DNA from: CAYWNA01 sp964459305
GTDB lineage: Bacteria; Planctomycetota; Planctomycetia; Pirellulales; Pirellulaceae
DNA length: 64,000 bases
Direction: 5' to 3'
NCBI GenBank assembly: GCA_964459305.1
Contig: CAYWNA010000028.1
Location: 1 to 64,000 of the forward strand
Position numbers and translations under genes: made by a program. This document shows, piece by piece, positions 26,062-35,443 of the stretch (positions within the stretch are counted from its first letter, which is position 1; the number at the start of each line of letters is the position of its first letter). The notes beneath the pieces were generated by a model that searched no databases, was not told the origin of the DNA, and worked only from the letters and a program-made list of their open reading frames with translations.

Positions 26062-27093
26062 ATGAGGATCGATAACGACCCGAAACTCGATTTCGACGAC
26101 GTACTCATTCGCCCGAAGCGATCCGAATCGCCCAGCCGATCCACGGTTGAACTCCGGCGGCAATACCGGTTTCTCAACAGCGGGGATACCTGGACCGGGA
26201 TTCCAATCGTCGCGTCCAACATGGACACGATCGGGACGATGGAGATGGCCAGGGCGCTCGGCCCCGAACTGATGACTTGCCTACACAAGTACTACCCGGA
26301 CTCGGAACTCGTCTCTTATTTTGATGATGCTGATCAGCGAACTTTCACTTTCTTGACAGTTGGGATCCAAGACGAGGATTTCGAGAAGCTCCGGCGCGTT
26401 GCGGACCAGACCTCTGTCCAGTATGTGTGCGTGGATACCGCCAACGGCTATACCAAATTCTTCGTCAATCGGGTCGAGAGGATACGCGAGATCCTCCCGG
26501 GCGCGACGATCATGGCCGGTAACGTCGCAACGCCGGAAATGGTGCAAGAGCTCCTGATTTCGGGCGCCGCCGACATTGTGAAGATCGGCATCGGCCCGGG
26601 CAGCGTCTGCGCAACGCGCGTCAAAACCGGCGTCGGCTATCCCCAATTGTCCGCCATCTTTGAATGTGCCGACGCTGCGCACGGCCTGAAAGGCCACGTG
26701 TGCGCCGACGGTGGCTGCAGGAGCCCCGGCGACGTGGTTAAAGCCTTTGCCGCGGGCGCCGATTTCGTCATGCTCGGCGGTATGTTGGCCGGCCATGACG
26801 AGTGCGGCGGCGAATGGGTCGAACAGGATGGCCGAAAGGTGGGTATGCAGTTCTATGGTATGTCCAGCAGAACCGCGATGGACAAGTACGTAGGCGGCGT
26901 CAAGGACTACCGAGCTTGTGAAGGCACGGAAACCATGGTGCCGTATCGAGGACCCGTCAGGGAGAGCGTCCGCGAGGTCACCGGCGGTATCCGCAGCGCT
27001 TGCGCGTATGTCGGCGCGGCGCAATTGAAGGACCTATCGAGATGTACGACATTCGTGCTCTGCAGTCGAACTCACAATACGGTCTTTGAGTAG
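26062..27093 (+). CDS. guaC: GMP reductase
   Basis: Converts GMP to IMP with NADPH in purine salvage. The 343-residue protein follows the E. coli GuaC pattern closely: LDFDDVLIRPKRS at the N-terminus, PIVASNMDTIGTM, the catalytic loop GIGPGSVCATRVKTGVGYPQ with the active-site Cys, then CADGGCRSPGDVVKAF and FVMLGGMLAGHDE. There is no CBS domain, which separates it from IMP dehydrogenase. ATG at 26062 is preceded by a weak GGGGGACGAG ribosome-binding stretch. The closeness to gammaproteobacterial GuaC raises the possibility of transfer, which a phylogeny would test. It is followed by a small opposite-strand membrane protein gene. Confidence 0.94.
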   Translation: MRIDNDPKLDFDDVLIRPKRSESPSRSTVELRRQYRFLNSGDTWTGIPIVASNMDTIGTMEMARALGPELMTCLHKYYPDSELVSYFDDADQRTFTFLTVGIQDEDFEKLRRVADQTSVQYVCVDTANGYTKFFVNRVERIREILPGATIMAGNVATPEMVQELLISGAADIVKIGIGPGSVCATRVKTGVGYPQLSAIFECADAAHGLKGHVCADGGCRSPGDVVKAFAAGADFVMLGGMLAGHDECGGEWVEQDGRKVGMQFYGMSSRTAMDKYVGGVKDYRACEGTETMVPYRGPVRESVREVTGGIRSACAYVGAAQLKDLSRCTTFVLCSRTHNTVFE

Positions 27094-27104
27094 CCAATCC
27101 GCCG

Positions 27105-27347
27105 CTATTGGCTGTGCGATGAATGGATTGGAGCATCCCTCTGCCCTTGGTTGTACGCGGACCAGCACGCTATCGCGGTAATCGCAACCATCAGAGCCCC
27201 CGTCATCGTGGAGATGGTTTTGGATTCGCTCTGGGTGGCTATCCCTAGCCCGGCGGAGAAAACAATCCCCTGCAGTATTGACCAAGGCAGAAGAAGGCCA
27301 AGTCCCGTCCTGGCACTGAGTCGCGGTCTTGGGGGCCTCTTGGTCAT
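27105..27347 (-). CDS. Small membrane protein, hypothetical
   Basis: An 80-residue protein starting MTKRPPRPRLSARTGLG, with AAAGGA six bases ahead of the ATG. A basic N-terminus is followed by two hydrophobic segments, LGLLLPWSILQGIVFSAGLG and MTGALMVAITAIACWSAY. It lies convergent with guaC, 11 bases from its stop, and I do not recognise the family. The good ribosome binding site and two-helix layout make a real gene plausible, but its small size keeps confidence moderate. Confidence 0.45.
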   Translation of the reverse strand: MTKRPPRPRLSARTGLGLLLPWSILQGIVFSAGLGIATQSESKTISTMTGALMVAITAIACWSAYNQGQRDAPIHSSHSQ

Positions 27348-27424
27348 TCGCTTGTCCTTTCTTGCTGATGCGGTTTCTGTTCGCATGCCCCAAGATCTCC
27401 ATGCAACATGTGCTTGTCAACCTG

Positions 27425-27567
27425 CTCAGGATCGGCTCCGAAATAGATACTGCATTCATGGTAGCCGAAGTCGCCAGACTTTGGTCGCTCTGCACGGGAG
27501 AAACCAAACTCTGGCGAGTTCGGCTACATCGCGAAAATGCCGGCATAATTTCGGCAGCGATCCTAAG
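27425..27567. repeat. GTAGC-hairpin palindromic element (BIME-like), copy B
   Basis: About 143 bp. Inner arms at 27461-27484 and 27504-27527 begin with GTAGCCGA and fold into AAGTC-GCCA-GACTT and AACTC-GCCA-GAGTT. The outer ends CTCAGGATCGGCTCCGAAAT and, reversed, CTTAGGATCGCTGCCGAAAT match at 16 of 20 positions. It aligns with reversed copy A over its full length. It lies in the 403-base gap between the small membrane protein and glmS, which holds no other feature I can name. Confidence 0.85.
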
Positions 27568-27750
27568 TCGCTCGATTTCGGCCTTCGAAAATCTACCCAT
27601 TTCTGATATGATCCCGACCCCAATCGCGACGACAGAGGCAGTCGTGTTCGCATTCGTTGCGGAGACTGATCCCATCCGAGTACGCGTCTTGTCGCGACCG
27701 ATGGCCCTCCTGGTTGCTGTGGAGGGCCGTGGCAAGGGAGCAAGGAAGCT

Positions 27751-29625
27751 ATGTGTGGAATCGTTGGCTATGTGGGCGGTCGCAATGCGTCGGACTTCTT
27801 GCTGGAAGGGCTTCGCCGCCTGGAGTATCGCGGATATGACAGCGCGGGGATCGCGGCGCTAACGTCGCGCGGGGAGTTGGCGGTCACAAAGACAGCCGGC
27901 CGCATCGAGACGCTTGCCGCCGAGTTAGACAGATCCCCAGCGATTGGCTGTATGGGCATCGGTCACACGCGCTGGGCCACGCATGGCCCAGCGACACAAC
28001 CCAACGCCCACCCACACATCGGCGGCGAGGAGGTATTGGCGATTGTTCATAACGGGGTCATCGAGAACTTCCAAACTGTCAAACAGGACCTGGAGATCGA
28101 AGGCTACCGGTTCCGGTCGGACACTGACAGCGAGGTGATCGCGCACCTGATCGATCGCTGCCTGACTCGGGTATTGGCTAAGAATGGAGAAAGCGGCAAC
28201 GACGATCCTCACGAGGTACTCGTCGAGGCTGTCAGGCTCGCACTGGCGCAGTTGAAAGGCGCCTATGGTTTGGTAGTCATGTTCCGCAAACATCCCGATA
28301 CACTGATCGCCGCTCGCCTGGGCAGTCCATTGGTGATCGGCGTGGGCGACGCCGAGCACTTCATCGCTAGCGATGCCTCGCCGTTGGTAGGCTACACAGA
28401 CAAGATCGTCTACCTTGCCGATCACCAAATGGCTGTTCTGACGGCCGATTCGCTACGAGTCACACATCGCGAACGGGGCCGGATAAGCCACAGGGTGCAG
28501 CCGCTTGAGATCGAGGCGGACGATGTAGATCTGGGCGACTTTCCGCATTACATGCTCAAGGAGATATTCGAGCAGCCTGAGTCGCTCGCCAATTCGATGC
28601 GCGGCCGCTTGAACTCCGAGGACGCTACGGCGGTTTTCGGCGGATTGAATCTTACCCCGCAAGAGCTGCGAAACGTGGACCGTATCCTGCTAACCGCCTG
28701 TGGGACAAGTTGGCACGCAGCGTTGGTGGGCGAGTATCTGATTGAGGAGATGGCGCGCATTCCCGTGGAAGTGGAATATGCCAGCGAACTGCGATACCGC
28801 AACCCGCCCGTGGACAAAGGGACTCTATGTTTCGCGATCACGCAGAGCGGCGAAACCGCGGACACTCTGGCGGCTATGCGAGAGATGAAGCGCAAAGGCC
28901 ATCCCTCGCTAGGGGTATGCAACGTTGTCGGCAGCACGATCGCCCAGGAGGCCGATGGCGGCATCTACTTGCGTGCAGGCACCGAAATCGGCGTGGCTTC
29001 GACTAAAGCCTACACGTCGCAGTGCGTCATTCTCGCCCTGCTGGGGCTGTACTTCGGCCGGATGCATCATCTTAGCTATACCGCGGGACATGAATACATC
29101 GAAGGATTCCAGCAATTGCCGGATCTGATTCGTAGGACCCTCGAAACCAACGATGAAGTGCGCCGAATCGCTGGCAAGTACTCGCACTGCCAGAATTTCT
29201 TGTACTTGGGACGGCAGCATAATTTTCCTTCGGCGCTGGAGGGTGCGCTGAAGTTGAAAGAAATCAGCTACATTCATGCTGAAGGCTATCCGGCGGCCGA
29301 GATGAAGCATGGGCCGATCGCGCTGGTCGACGAGAATACGCCTTGCGTGTTCATCATGCCGCCCGGTTTCATCTACGACAAGGTGATGGCGAATTTGGAG
29401 GAAGTCAGAGCGCGGGGCGGCCCGGTGATCGCGATCGCGGCCGAAGGCGACAATCGCATCGCCGAACTGGCCGACGACGTCGTGTACACGCCGGCTGTGC
29501 CAGAGTACCTCCAGCCGTTCACCACCGTCGTTCCCTTACAACTGTTGGCGTACCACATCGCCGTTTTGCGCGGATGCGACGTTGATAAGCCGAGAAATCT
29601 CGCCAAGAGTGTCACCGTGGAGTGA
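27751..29625 (+). CDS. glmS: Glutamine-fructose-6-phosphate aminotransferase (isomerizing)
   Basis: Makes glucosamine-6-phosphate from fructose-6-phosphate and glutamine, the first step to UDP-GlcNAc for lipid A and other glycans. The N-terminal catalytic Cys2 sits in MCGIVGYVGGRNAS. The Ntn glutaminase domain covers about residues 2-240 with GHTRWATHGPAT. Two SIS isomerase domains follow, with TACGTSWHAALVGEY, TQSGETADTLAAM, and GRQHNFPSALEGALKLKEIS, and the protein ends PRNLAKSVTVE, a typical GlmS C-terminus. Its 624 residues fit the family. A small insert near residue 145 (AKNGESGNDDPHE) is unremarkable. The lpxC/lpxA genes downstream use its product, though the intervening gene is on the other strand. 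Confidence 0.96.
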   Translation: MCGIVGYVGGRNASDFLLEGLRRLEYRGYDSAGIAALTSRGELAVTKTAGRIETLAAELDRSPAIGCMGIGHTRWATHGPATQPNAHPHIGGEEVLAIVHNGVIENFQTVKQDLEIEGYRFRSDTDSEVIAHLIDRCLTRVLAKNGESGNDDPHEVLVEAVRLALAQLKGAYGLVVMFRKHPDTLIAARLGSPLVIGVGDAEHFIASDASPLVGYTDKIVYLADHQMAVLTADSLRVTHRERGRISHRVQPLEIEADDVDLGDFPHYMLKEIFEQPESLANSMRGRLNSEDATAVFGGLNLTPQELRNVDRILLTACGTSWHAALVGEYLIEEMARIPVEVEYASELRYRNPPVDKGTLCFAITQSGETADTLAAMREMKRKGHPSLGVCNVVGSTIAQEADGGIYLRAGTEIGVASTKAYTSQCVILALLGLYFGRMHHLSYTAGHEYIEGFQQLPDLIRRTLETNDEVRRIAGKYSHCQNFLYLGRQHNFPSALEGALKLKEISYIHAEGYPAAEMKHGPIALVDENTPCVFIMPPGFIYDKVMANLEEVRARGGPVIAIAAEGDNRIAELADDVVYTPAVPEYLQPFTTVVPLQLLAYHIAVLRGCDVDKPRNLAKSVTVE

Positions 29626-29634
29626 CCTGCCCAC

Positions 29635-31323
29635 CTAATCGTGGCTGTCCAAGCGGCCGGACTTGCCGATCGCGCGCAACAGTCGCAAGCCTAGCAGTAT
29701 GCTGACCCCCGCCCCCATCGCACCTAGAATCGAAATGCGGTGGAAGCCCAGGTACGTGTTTTCTGGAAACAGCACGGGCGGTACTTCGCGACTGAGCATC
29801 AGCGCTGACCCCAAGAACAATGCACTGGTCAACATACCGAAGACCAGGCGGTTGACGGACGGCTCCAGGCCGCGATGATCCAAGTGCACATCGAACTTGC
29901 CGGCCTGGACCTGGTCAAGGATTTCCACGAGGCGACGAGGCAGTATCTCGGCCAATCGTTCGGCCTCGACGTAGAACCTCATGATCTTTCGCATCTGTCG
30001 CTGGGGAGACAAACGGCGCATTAGCATCCGCCGGTGCAACGGTTGAAGGAACTCCATCAAGCTGAAACTGGGGCTGAGCAGTTTGCCGGTTCCTTCGAGC
30101 GTCACCAGGGTCTTAAACAAGAGAGCGGTTTGCGGCGGCAACGTGATCCGAAAGCGGTGGATGATCTCCGTCATGTCACTCAGAGCACCGCTAAGATCGA
30201 AACGATCGAGCGATTGAGTCGCATAATCACCAAGGAAATCCGCCACTTCTACTGCCAGAGCGGCCTCGTCCAGATCTGGAGGCACATCGCCCACGCGTAT
30301 GATCACCGCTGTCAAATGTGAAACATCCCGTTGGACAATGGCCAGGAGCATCTCTTCGATGTCTTCCCGCAGCCGCTCCTCGATTCGCCCTGTCATGCCG
30401 AAATCCATCAACCCGATGCAGTTTTCCGGAAGCAGGACGATGTTTCCAGGATGGGGATCCGCGTGGAAAAACCCGTAGGCGAAAATCATATCCAGATACA
30501 GCTTCGCACCCCGCCGGGCAATCTCGTCAAGGTCGTATCCTTCGGCCAACAGGCGGTTTCTCTCTTTGACCTTGATGCCGTCGATCCGCTCCATCGTCAG
30601 TACGCGTGCCGTGCAATACTCCGTGAATGGCTGCGGGATGTGCACCGTGGGATCGTCTTTGTAGCGGCTATGAAACTGATACAGATTGCGCTCCTCGCGA
30701 CCGAAGTCCAACTCGCGGCGCAACACCCGTCCCATCTCCGCCACTGTGGACGTCGGGCGGTAAATGACCAATTCGGGGACACGTTCGGCAAGCAGAGCCA
30801 AGCCTGTTAGCACGTCCAGGTCTTCCCGGACTGTGTTCTCAATGTCTGTGTGCTGCACCTTGACCACGATCTGCTCGCCCGTGTGCAAACAGGCATAATG
30901 CACTTGGCCGATTGACGCCGACGCGACCGGCGTGTCATCGAACTCGGCAAACAGTTCTTCGATTGGCTGCCCCAATTCCATCTCGATCGTGTCCCGCACG
31001 ATATCCGGCGGATCCGCCGGTACGTCCGCCTGCAACTGTTTCAGTTCCTCCGCCAGTTGCACACCCGCAATGTCGGGTCGGGTGCTCAGCAGTTGCCCCA
31101 GTTTGATGAATGTGGGGCCAAGTTCGGTCAGAGCCAGCCGGATTCGTTTCTCTGGCGTGTGCCGGGCCAAAGCTTCTCCGTCGCGGTCCTTGAGTTGGTC
31201 CTTGACGAAATCGATGTTCAGCCGGCTGATCCAATCGGCCAGACCGTACTTGCTCAAGACAGATATGATCTCCGTCCAGCGTTTGACGTTGCGATAGATT
31301 TGGGGAATGGTGCTGATTTTCAT
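29635..31323 (-). CDS. ABC1/AarF/UbiB-family atypical kinase
   Basis: A membrane-associated atypical kinase or ATPase of about 562 residues, linked in many bacteria to ubiquinone or other isoprenoid-lipid metabolism. Visible motifs are KLGQLLSTRPD (the KxGQ region), ASIGQVHYA, VVKVQHTDIE, HADPHPGNIVLL and MDFGMTG, all diagnostic of the family. The C-terminus carries two hydrophobic helices, LVFGMLTSALFLGSALML and ISILGAMGAGVSILLGL. The start at 31323 (MKISTIPQIYRN) fits the family's usual beginning and is preferred to an ATG 48 bases upstream. It converges on glmS with a 9-base gap. The physiological substrate is not known from sequence. Confidence 0.93.
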   Translation of the reverse strand: MKISTIPQIYRNVKRWTEIISVLSKYGLADWISRLNIDFVKDQLKDRDGEALARHTPEKRIRLALTELGPTFIKLGQLLSTRPDIAGVQLAEELKQLQADVPADPPDIVRDTIEMELGQPIEELFAEFDDTPVASASIGQVHYACLHTGEQIVVKVQHTDIENTVREDLDVLTGLALLAERVPELVIYRPTSTVAEMGRVLRRELDFGREERNLYQFHSRYKDDPTVHIPQPFTEYCTARVLTMERIDGIKVKERNRLLAEGYDLDEIARRGAKLYLDMIFAYGFFHADPHPGNIVLLPENCIGLMDFGMTGRIEERLREDIEEMLLAIVQRDVSHLTAVIIRVGDVPPDLDEAALAVEVADFLGDYATQSLDRFDLSGALSDMTEIIHRFRITLPPQTALLFKTLVTLEGTGKLLSPSFSLMEFLQPLHRRMLMRRLSPQRQMRKIMRFYVEAERLAEILPRRLVEILDQVQAGKFDVHLDHRGLEPSVNRLVFGMLTSALFLGSALMLSREVPPVLFPENTYLGFHRISILGAMGAGVSILLGLRLLRAIGKSGRLDSHD

Positions 31324-31865
31324 TTCTTGGCAGTTGCCGGATCGGCTCCGAACGACACGCCAAACATCCACAAGAGGCGTCCGCCGCGAAAAGCCTGCTC
31401 ACATCCAAAGGCAATCCCATAGAAACAGGGGTGGGAGCGCGACCAGAGACTTGTAGTTTTATTGTAGCTACTCCCTGGCGCTTGTGTGACGGCAATTCCG
31501 GGTTGGCGCAGGGAAAAGCTGGCATTTGCGAGCCCAGAGTCCAAACCGCCCGCGAAGCGATGCTCGCGAATCGCCGTTTTTCGGAGGGGGTGGTGATAGC
31601 ATAGGCGGACTCCAATAGCTGGTGCCCGAACCTGCCAGAGCCTTAGCGGAACACGGGAAAACCCCGTAGACCAACGACTTCAATGCGTTCCCAAAACGGG
31701 CAGAAACGGGGATTATTGCCCTTTACCTGCGCGGACAACTTCGGCAAAATACCGCCCGCTTCAACCCGCCGTCGACCGGAGTCGTGGGTTGTTGGTAGAG
31801 CGGCGTTTCACCGGTCGATGCGTCGCGAGTCAAGGAAGACCCTCAATAGGCAAGGAGTGCTGACC
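31324..31865. other. Intergenic region between divergent ubiB-like and ompH-like genes
   Basis: No gene with a convincing start or family match was found. The region must contain promoters for both neighbours. Short frames on either strand lack ribosome binding sites and conserved motifs. Confidence 0.5.
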
Positions 31866-32495
31866 GTGAGAACGTCCATCTATCTCGCCACGGCCGTGGC
31901 CATTCTTCTCTGTTTCGGTATCGCCACACCTCAGGTCTACGGTCAATCCGCCGGTACCAGTGTGGTGGTAATCGACATCCCGTTCGTCTTCAAGAACCAC
32001 ATTCGGTTCAAAGCGGCAATCGAGGATATCAAGACAGACATTGACGGCTACAAGAAGTACGTGACGGACCAACAGAAGAAGATCCGCATCGAAAGAGAAA
32101 GGCTGGAGAATTTCAAACCCGGCAGCCGCGAGTACAAAGAGATTGAAGAAGGGATCGCTCGCATGACTATGGAGGCGCAGCTCGAAGGCGCTCGACTCCA
32201 AAAGGACTTCATGGAACGTGAGGCGCAGGAGTACTACAAGACCTACAAAGAGGTCCAAGAGGCCGTGGCCGATTTCGCCTCGCGCAGCGGCATCGCACTC
32301 GTGATGCGCTACAATAGCCAGGAAATCGATCCGTCGAAACGCGAATCGATCATGCACGGCGTCAACCAGAACATCGTCTATCAGAATGGCTTGAATATCA
32401 CGACGATCATCCTGGACCGAGTAAATCGGGGAACGCCGACGGCCACCAGGCCTACTAACACGCCGCCTCAGATTCCTCGTCCACGCAAATACTAG
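31866..32495 (+). CDS. OmpH/Skp-like periplasmic chaperone
   Basis: A 209-residue periplasmic protein that probably holds unfolded outer-membrane proteins. The start is GTG at 31866, eight bases after AAGGAG. A signal peptide (VRTSIYLATAVAILLCFG) precedes VVVIDIPFVFKNHIRFKAAI, which parallels the Skp N-terminus. A long charged coiled coil (about 60-135) forms the tentacles. The Pro/Thr-rich tail (TPTATRPTNTPPQIPRPRKY) is unusual. It is the first gene of an ompH-lpxC-lpxA-oxidoreductase set; in many Gram-negatives skp is likewise followed by lipid A genes. Confidence 0.85.
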   Translation: MRTSIYLATAVAILLCFGIATPQVYGQSAGTSVVVIDIPFVFKNHIRFKAAIEDIKTDIDGYKKYVTDQQKKIRIERERLENFKPGSREYKEIEEGIARMTMEAQLEGARLQKDFMEREAQEYYKTYKEVQEAVADFASRSGIALVMRYNSQEIDPSKRESIMHGVNQNIVYQNGLNITTIILDRVNRGTPTATRPTNTPPQIPRPRKY

Positions 32496-32543
32496 CGATA
32501 ATCTCTCGATCGTTCTTTCTCGACTCTAGATGATTAGCATCCA

Positions 32544-33422
32544 TTGACTATCTCCCTTCGCCAGCAACAGACGATCTCTCGTACGGCGCGTGTTGAGGGA
32601 TTCGGGTACTGGAGCGGGCGCGATGTTCGGATCGAGTTTCGCCCCGCTTCGGAAAACACGGGAATCGTCTTCGTACGTTCCGATCTGAATCCGCCCAGAC
32701 GATTCCCGGCCCTTGTGTGCAACCGTATCGAGGTCGCGCGCCGCACGTCGTTGTACGATGGTGTCGCGTCGGTGGAAATGGTCGAGCACATTATGGCGGC
32801 GCTGGCGGGACTACGAATCGATAATTGCGAAGTCTGGACCGACAGCCCGGAAATGCCCGGTTGCGACGGGTCCAGCTTGCCGTTTGTGGCGGCGTTAGAA
32901 TCGGCGGGCGTGGTCAAGCAGGAGGCGTTGCGCCCGCTGCTGGTTGTCAATAAACAGATTCGTGTTGGCGATCAGCAATGCTGGGTCGAAGCAAGGCCGT
33001 CGGAGACGTCCGGCTACACCATCCAGAGCTACATCGACTATGGACCAGTCGGCCCGATCGGGCGACAGAGCTGCACGTTGCACATAACGCCAGATTCGTT
33101 TCGCCACGAGTTGGCAGCGGCAAGGACGTTTGTCCTTAAGGAGGAAGCCGAGTGGCTGCGCAGCCATGGGCTGGGCGCCAGGGTCACCTGCCGGGACTTG
33201 CTCGTATTCGACAACAACGGCCCGATCGACAACACTTTGCGCTATGATGACGAGTGTGTGCGTCACAAGACGCTGGATGTCGTAGGCGATTTGGCTTTGG
33301 CCAGCTGCGATATCGCTGGACAATTCATCGCACATTGCAGCGGTCACCGGCTGAACGCGGAGTTGGTGACGGCTTTACTGGCCCAAGGTCAAATCACAAC
33401 AGACTTACGAATGACGGGCTGA
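32544..33422 (+). CDS. lpxC: UDP-3-O-acyl-N-acetylglucosamine deacetylase
   Basis: Catalyses the committed, zinc-dependent step of lipid A synthesis. The 292 residues contain all expected ligands: the Glu-His pair in MVEHIMAALAGLRIDN, the His and Asp in VRHKTLDVVGD, and the C-terminal catalytic His in CSGHRLNAELV. TDSPEMPGCDGSSLPFV is the conserved middle motif. The frame starts with TTG at 32544; no strong ribosome binding site is visible, so a nearby alternative is possible. LpxC stands alone here, not fused to FabZ as in some planctomycetes. It lies 48 bases after the ompH-like gene. Confidence 0.94.
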   Translation: MTISLRQQQTISRTARVEGFGYWSGRDVRIEFRPASENTGIVFVRSDLNPPRRFPALVCNRIEVARRTSLYDGVASVEMVEHIMAALAGLRIDNCEVWTDSPEMPGCDGSSLPFVAALESAGVVKQEALRPLLVVNKQIRVGDQQCWVEARPSETSGYTIQSYIDYGPVGPIGRQSCTLHITPDSFRHELAAARTFVLKEEAEWLRSHGLGARVTCRDLLVFDNNGPIDNTLRYDDECVRHKTLDVVGDLALASCDIAGQFIAHCSGHRLNAELVTALLAQGQITTDLRMTG

Positions 33423-33515
33423 CGACCGACGAGAGGCTAGTCCCAGAAGAAGACCTCATCCGCGGCTCGTCCGCGTTCCGCCGTGGAACCCAGATGCACG
33501 GAGATTACTACCAAC

Positions 33516-34322
33516 ATGGCTAACAGCATCTCCGACAAGGCGGCAGTCGACCCGCGAGCCTGCATCGCCGAGGATGTGGAAATCGGGCCGTTCTGCGTTG
33601 TGGGCCCCGATGTGAAGATCGGCCGTGGCACCAGCCTGCTGGCCAACGTCACGCTGATGGGTCGCGTGACGATCGGCGAATTCAACAAGATCCATCCTGG
33701 CGTTATCATCGGCGACGAACCACAGGATCTGAGCTATCGCGGCAGCGACACTCAGGTCGTCATTGGCGACCACAACGTCATCCGCGAATCGGTGACGATC
33801 AATCGAGCCGGCGAGAAGGAAGAGGGCATCACTTCGGTCGGTGACCGTTGCTTCCTGATGGCTTGCTGCCACATAGCGCATGACTGCCGGGTCGATGACA
33901 ACGTGGTCATGGCAAACGGCAGCTTGCTGGCCGGCCATGCTCGCGTCCACCATCACGCGACGCTTTCCGGCAATTCCGGCGTTCATCAGTTCACCACGGT
34001 TGGCAGCTACAGTTTCGTAGACGGCCTGAGCCGAGTGCTGCACGATGTACCGCCGTACATGCTGGTGGAAGGAAATCCCGCGCGACCGCGATGCGTCAAC
34101 GTGGTGGCGCTAAAAAGAAACGACTTTCCCCCGGAGTACATCAGGGCTTTGACGGAGGCGCATCGGTTGCTTTACCGCGCCAAGGTGGGATTGGACCACG
34201 CCCGTGAGATTCTGCGCAGTCGTAGCAAGTTGATTCCTCCGGTCAACCACCTGCTCAACTTCATTCAAGAACAGCAGGAAGGTCGCCACGGCCGCGCCCG
34301 CGAGCGGCGACTCGCGGCCTGA
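33516..34322 (+). CDS. lpxA: UDP-N-acetylglucosamine O-acyltransferase
   Basis: First acyl transfer of lipid A synthesis. A left-handed beta-helix is shown by hexapeptide repeats from residue 5 to about 185 (for example IAEDVEIGPFCVVGPDVKIG). The catalytic His lies in ACCHIAHDCRVDDNVV, and VHQFTTVGSYSFVDG and DVPPYMLVEGNPARP follow the E. coli LpxA pattern. A C-terminal helical domain ends in a basic tail. The start is put at ATG 33516 (MANSISDKAAVDPRA), where LpxA proteins normally begin; an ATG 33 bases upstream is the longer option. It follows lpxC after 93 bases. Confidence 0.93.
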   Translation: MANSISDKAAVDPRACIAEDVEIGPFCVVGPDVKIGRGTSLLANVTLMGRVTIGEFNKIHPGVIIGDEPQDLSYRGSDTQVVIGDHNVIRESVTINRAGEKEEGITSVGDRCFLMACCHIAHDCRVDDNVVMANGSLLAGHARVHHHATLSGNSGVHQFTTVGSYSFVDGLSRVLHDVPPYMLVEGNPARPRCVNVVALKRNDFPPEYIRALTEAHRLLYRAKVGLDHAREILRSRSKLIPPVNHLLNFIQEQQEGRHGRARERRLAA

Positions 34323-34351
34323 GAAATCGCGGGCAAACGACAGGTGTCACC

Positions 34352-35443
34352 ATGAAAAAGCGAACCTTGCGCATTGCGGTGATCGGTGCTGGGCACCTAG
34401 GGGCCATCCATACACGGCTACTAAGATCGATCGACGACGTGGAACTGATCGGCGTCGTCGATCCTTGCGCCGAGGCCCGTGATCGCGTGGCGGCGGAGTT
34501 CGAGACCACGGCCTTCGATGATCACCGGCGGTTGATCGGCAAGATCGATGCAGCAATCATCGCGACGTCCACCGAACACCACTATTGGATCGGCATGGAA
34601 TTAGCGGAAGCCGGCATCCACCTGTTTGTCGAGAAGCCAATCACGCTGTCCGTCGCCGAAGCAGACGCGCTGGTCCGAGCGACCAATCACCGCAACTTGG
34701 TCCTGCAGGTCGGCCACGTCGAGCGATTCAACCCGGCGTTCACCGCTGCCGCCGCGCACATCCATCGTCCTAGATACATCGAAGCGGTACGCGCCAGCGG
34801 ATACACGGGCCGCTCCGTCGATGTTGGCGTGGTACTGGATTTAATGATCCACGACATCGATCTGGTGCTCTCCCTCGCGGGTAGCGAGGTGGCAGATGTG
34901 GAAGCCATCGGTGTGGCTGTGTTCGGGCCTCATGAGGACATGGCCCACGCCCGACTACGGTTTGCCAACGGCTGCATCGCGAATCTGAATGCATCGCGAA
35001 CCAGCTACGAAGCGCAGCGAAAGATGCAGGTCTACACCGACAACGCTTTCGCCGGCATCGATTATGCCACGGCATCGGCAAAGATCGTGCGGCCAAGCGA
35101 GAAGGTGCTAAAACGTCAAATCGATGTCCAAAACCTGTCCACCGGCGAGAAACAAGACATCCGGGACAACTTGTTTACCGAGTTTCTGCCTCTGGAAGAG
35201 GTGCACGTCGAGAAGCGGAATGCGATCCTTGACGAGCAGCACGACTTTGTGATCAGCATTCGCACAGGCCAGAGACCTCAAGTCACCGGCGAGCACGGGC
35301 GGCAGGCATTGGCGGTAGCTCAGCAAATCCTTGAAGAAATCGCCAAACAGCATCGCGTCATGCGCCGGACTACCGCGCTCCCCGCCCCGCACTGGCAGGC
35401 CACCAGCGACGAGCCCGCAGATCAACGGCGCAAAGCAGGGTAA
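34352..35443 (+). CDS. Cytoplasmic Gfo/Idh/MocA oxidoreductase linked to lipid A genes
   Basis: A 363-residue NAD(P)-dependent dehydrogenase without export signal. It begins RIAVIGAGHLGAIHTRLL (Rossmann glycines), followed by ATSTEHHYWIG, FVEKPITLS and GHVERFNPAF, the last as in the UDP-sugar dehydrogenase branch. It lies 29 bases after lpxA. In Acidithiobacillus and Leptospira the Gfo/Idh/MocA protein GnnA, next to lpxA, oxidises UDP-GlcNAc at C3 for a diamino lipid A; a similar role is an inference here because no GnnB aminotransferase is present. The stop codon lies at the edge of an inserted palindromic element, so the C-terminal tail (QATSDEPADQRRKAG) may be altered. Confidence 0.85.
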   Translation: MKKRTLRIAVIGAGHLGAIHTRLLRSIDDVELIGVVDPCAEARDRVAAEFETTAFDDHRRLIGKIDAAIIATSTEHHYWIGMELAEAGIHLFVEKPITLSVAEADALVRATNHRNLVLQVGHVERFNPAFTAAAAHIHRPRYIEAVRASGYTGRSVDVGVVLDLMIHDIDLVLSLAGSEVADVEAIGVAVFGPHEDMAHARLRFANGCIANLNASRTSYEAQRKMQVYTDNAFAGIDYATASAKIVRPSEKVLKRQIDVQNLSTGEKQDIRDNLFTEFLPLEEVHVEKRNAILDEQHDFVISIRTGQRPQVTGEHGRQALAVAQQILEEIAKQHRVMRRTTALPAPHWQATSDEPADQRRKAG

